NCBI GenBank assembly: GCA_039916225.1
Contig: JBDSLU010000538.1
Coordinates: forward strand, 1-5,673
Reading direction: 5' to 3'
Source of the DNA: JBDSLU01 sp039916225
GTDB lineage: Bacteria > Acidobacteriota > Vicinamibacteria > Vicinamibacterales > Vicinamibacteraceae
DNA: 5,673 nucleotides
The translations under genes and the position numbers were made by a program. This document shows, one piece after another, positions 5,601-5,673 of this stretch. The notes beneath the pieces are model-generated. The model was not told the origin of the DNA and searched no databases. It saw only the letters and a list, made by a program, of their open reading frames with translations. Numbering within the stretch: the stretch's first letter is position 1; each line of letters begins with the position of its first letter.

Positions 5601-5673
5601 GTGGAAGTGCCGCTGCATTCGACGTGCGATGCATCCCGCCTCCACCCCAGCGCGCAGGCGTGCGCGCCGGGGG
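5601..5673 (+). CDS. Possible start of another gene in the feo operon (3'-partial, unidentified)
   Basis: Two in-frame GTG codons (5598 and 5601) follow the AGGAG site, and the frame stays open to the window edge: 24 full codons from 5601, beginning MEVPLHSTCDAS and ending in QACAPG. The start at 5601 is preferred for its 5-nt spacing. The peptide has two cysteines and no domain I recognise; it does not look like FeoC. A strong GC hairpin overlaps the end, which could mean this is untranslated sequence instead. Too little is present to decide. Confidence 0.3.
   Translation, partial: MEVPLHSTCDASRLHPSAQACAPG
5645..5672. other. Strong GC-rich hairpin at the right edge
   Basis: GCGCGCA (5650-5656) and TGCGCGC (5661-5667) pair perfectly around the 4-nt loop GGCG. 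After one A-C mismatch (5649/5668), CCCC (5645-5648) pairs with GGGG (5669-5672). That gives 11 pairs, nearly all G-C. It lies about 50 nt after feoB and could be the stem of a terminator, but the window ends before any T-run could be seen. Confidence 0.4.

Noticed and set aside
2986..5634. 882-codon open frame on the minus strand
   Set aside because: It lies antisense to feoA, feoB and the end of the hydrolase, all with firm family motifs. Its translation is a His/Arg/Asp/Gly-rich mix with no domain, as expected for the antisense of GC-rich genes where stop codons are rare.
1..5673. A wholly new biological system, defence island, CRISPR array, mobile element or RNA gene
   Set aside because: All large coding regions fall into known families (transpeptidase, FHA, alpha/beta hydrolase, FeoA, FeoB). 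No repeat-spacer array, transposase, terminal inverted repeats, tRNA-like or rRNA-like sequence is seen. The novelty is limited to gene pairing and motif variants.

Overview
The window is high-GC bacterial DNA with every gene on the + strand and almost no gaps. It is most likely from a non-actinobacterial soil or sediment lineage. I lean to Acidobacteriota (Vicinamibacteria-like) because a PbpA-type penicillin-binding protein sits beside an FhaA-like protein, and because FeoB has the ACALPGIM/ETGS-type sequence I associate with Acidobacteriota, Planctomycetota and Bacteroidota relatives. This taxonomic call is an inference from protein style, not a database match.

Positions 1-3256 hold a tightly packed group. 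It starts with a class B penicillin-binding protein (transpeptidase) whose membrane anchor is not in the window, so it is either cut at the left edge or part of a longer protein. After a 14-nt gap comes a 276-residue protein with an FhaA-type N-terminal domain and a C-terminal FHA (phosphothreonine-binding) domain. Its stop codon overlaps, as ATGA, the start of a secreted alpha/beta hydrolase of the feruloyl-esterase/BD-FAE style. Spacing suggests one transcript linking peptidoglycan cross-linking, a phospho-signalling adaptor and an exported hydrolase. The first two genes resemble part of the actinobacterial fhaA-rodA-pbpA-pkn locus.

Positions 3257-3376 are the only real intergenic gap. It is richer in A+T than its surroundings and carries a weak promoter-like hexamer and several short inverted repeats, placed where a regulator of the downstream genes could act. 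No convincing Fur or DtxR/IdeR box is visible.

Positions 3377-5592 encode a ferrous-iron uptake pair. FeoA (84 aa) is followed 11 nt later by FeoB (649 aa, GTG start), which has an intact G domain and a full permease with the three conserved membrane cysteines. No FeoC follows. The last 80 nt contain a good Shine-Dalgarno sequence overlapping the feoB stop, the first codons of a possible further gene, and a strong GC hairpin at the edge. These last items cannot be resolved without more sequence.

I see no RNA gene, CRISPR array, insertion sequence or defence system. The window looks like ordinary chromosomal cell-wall and iron-transport genes with a few details worth checking.
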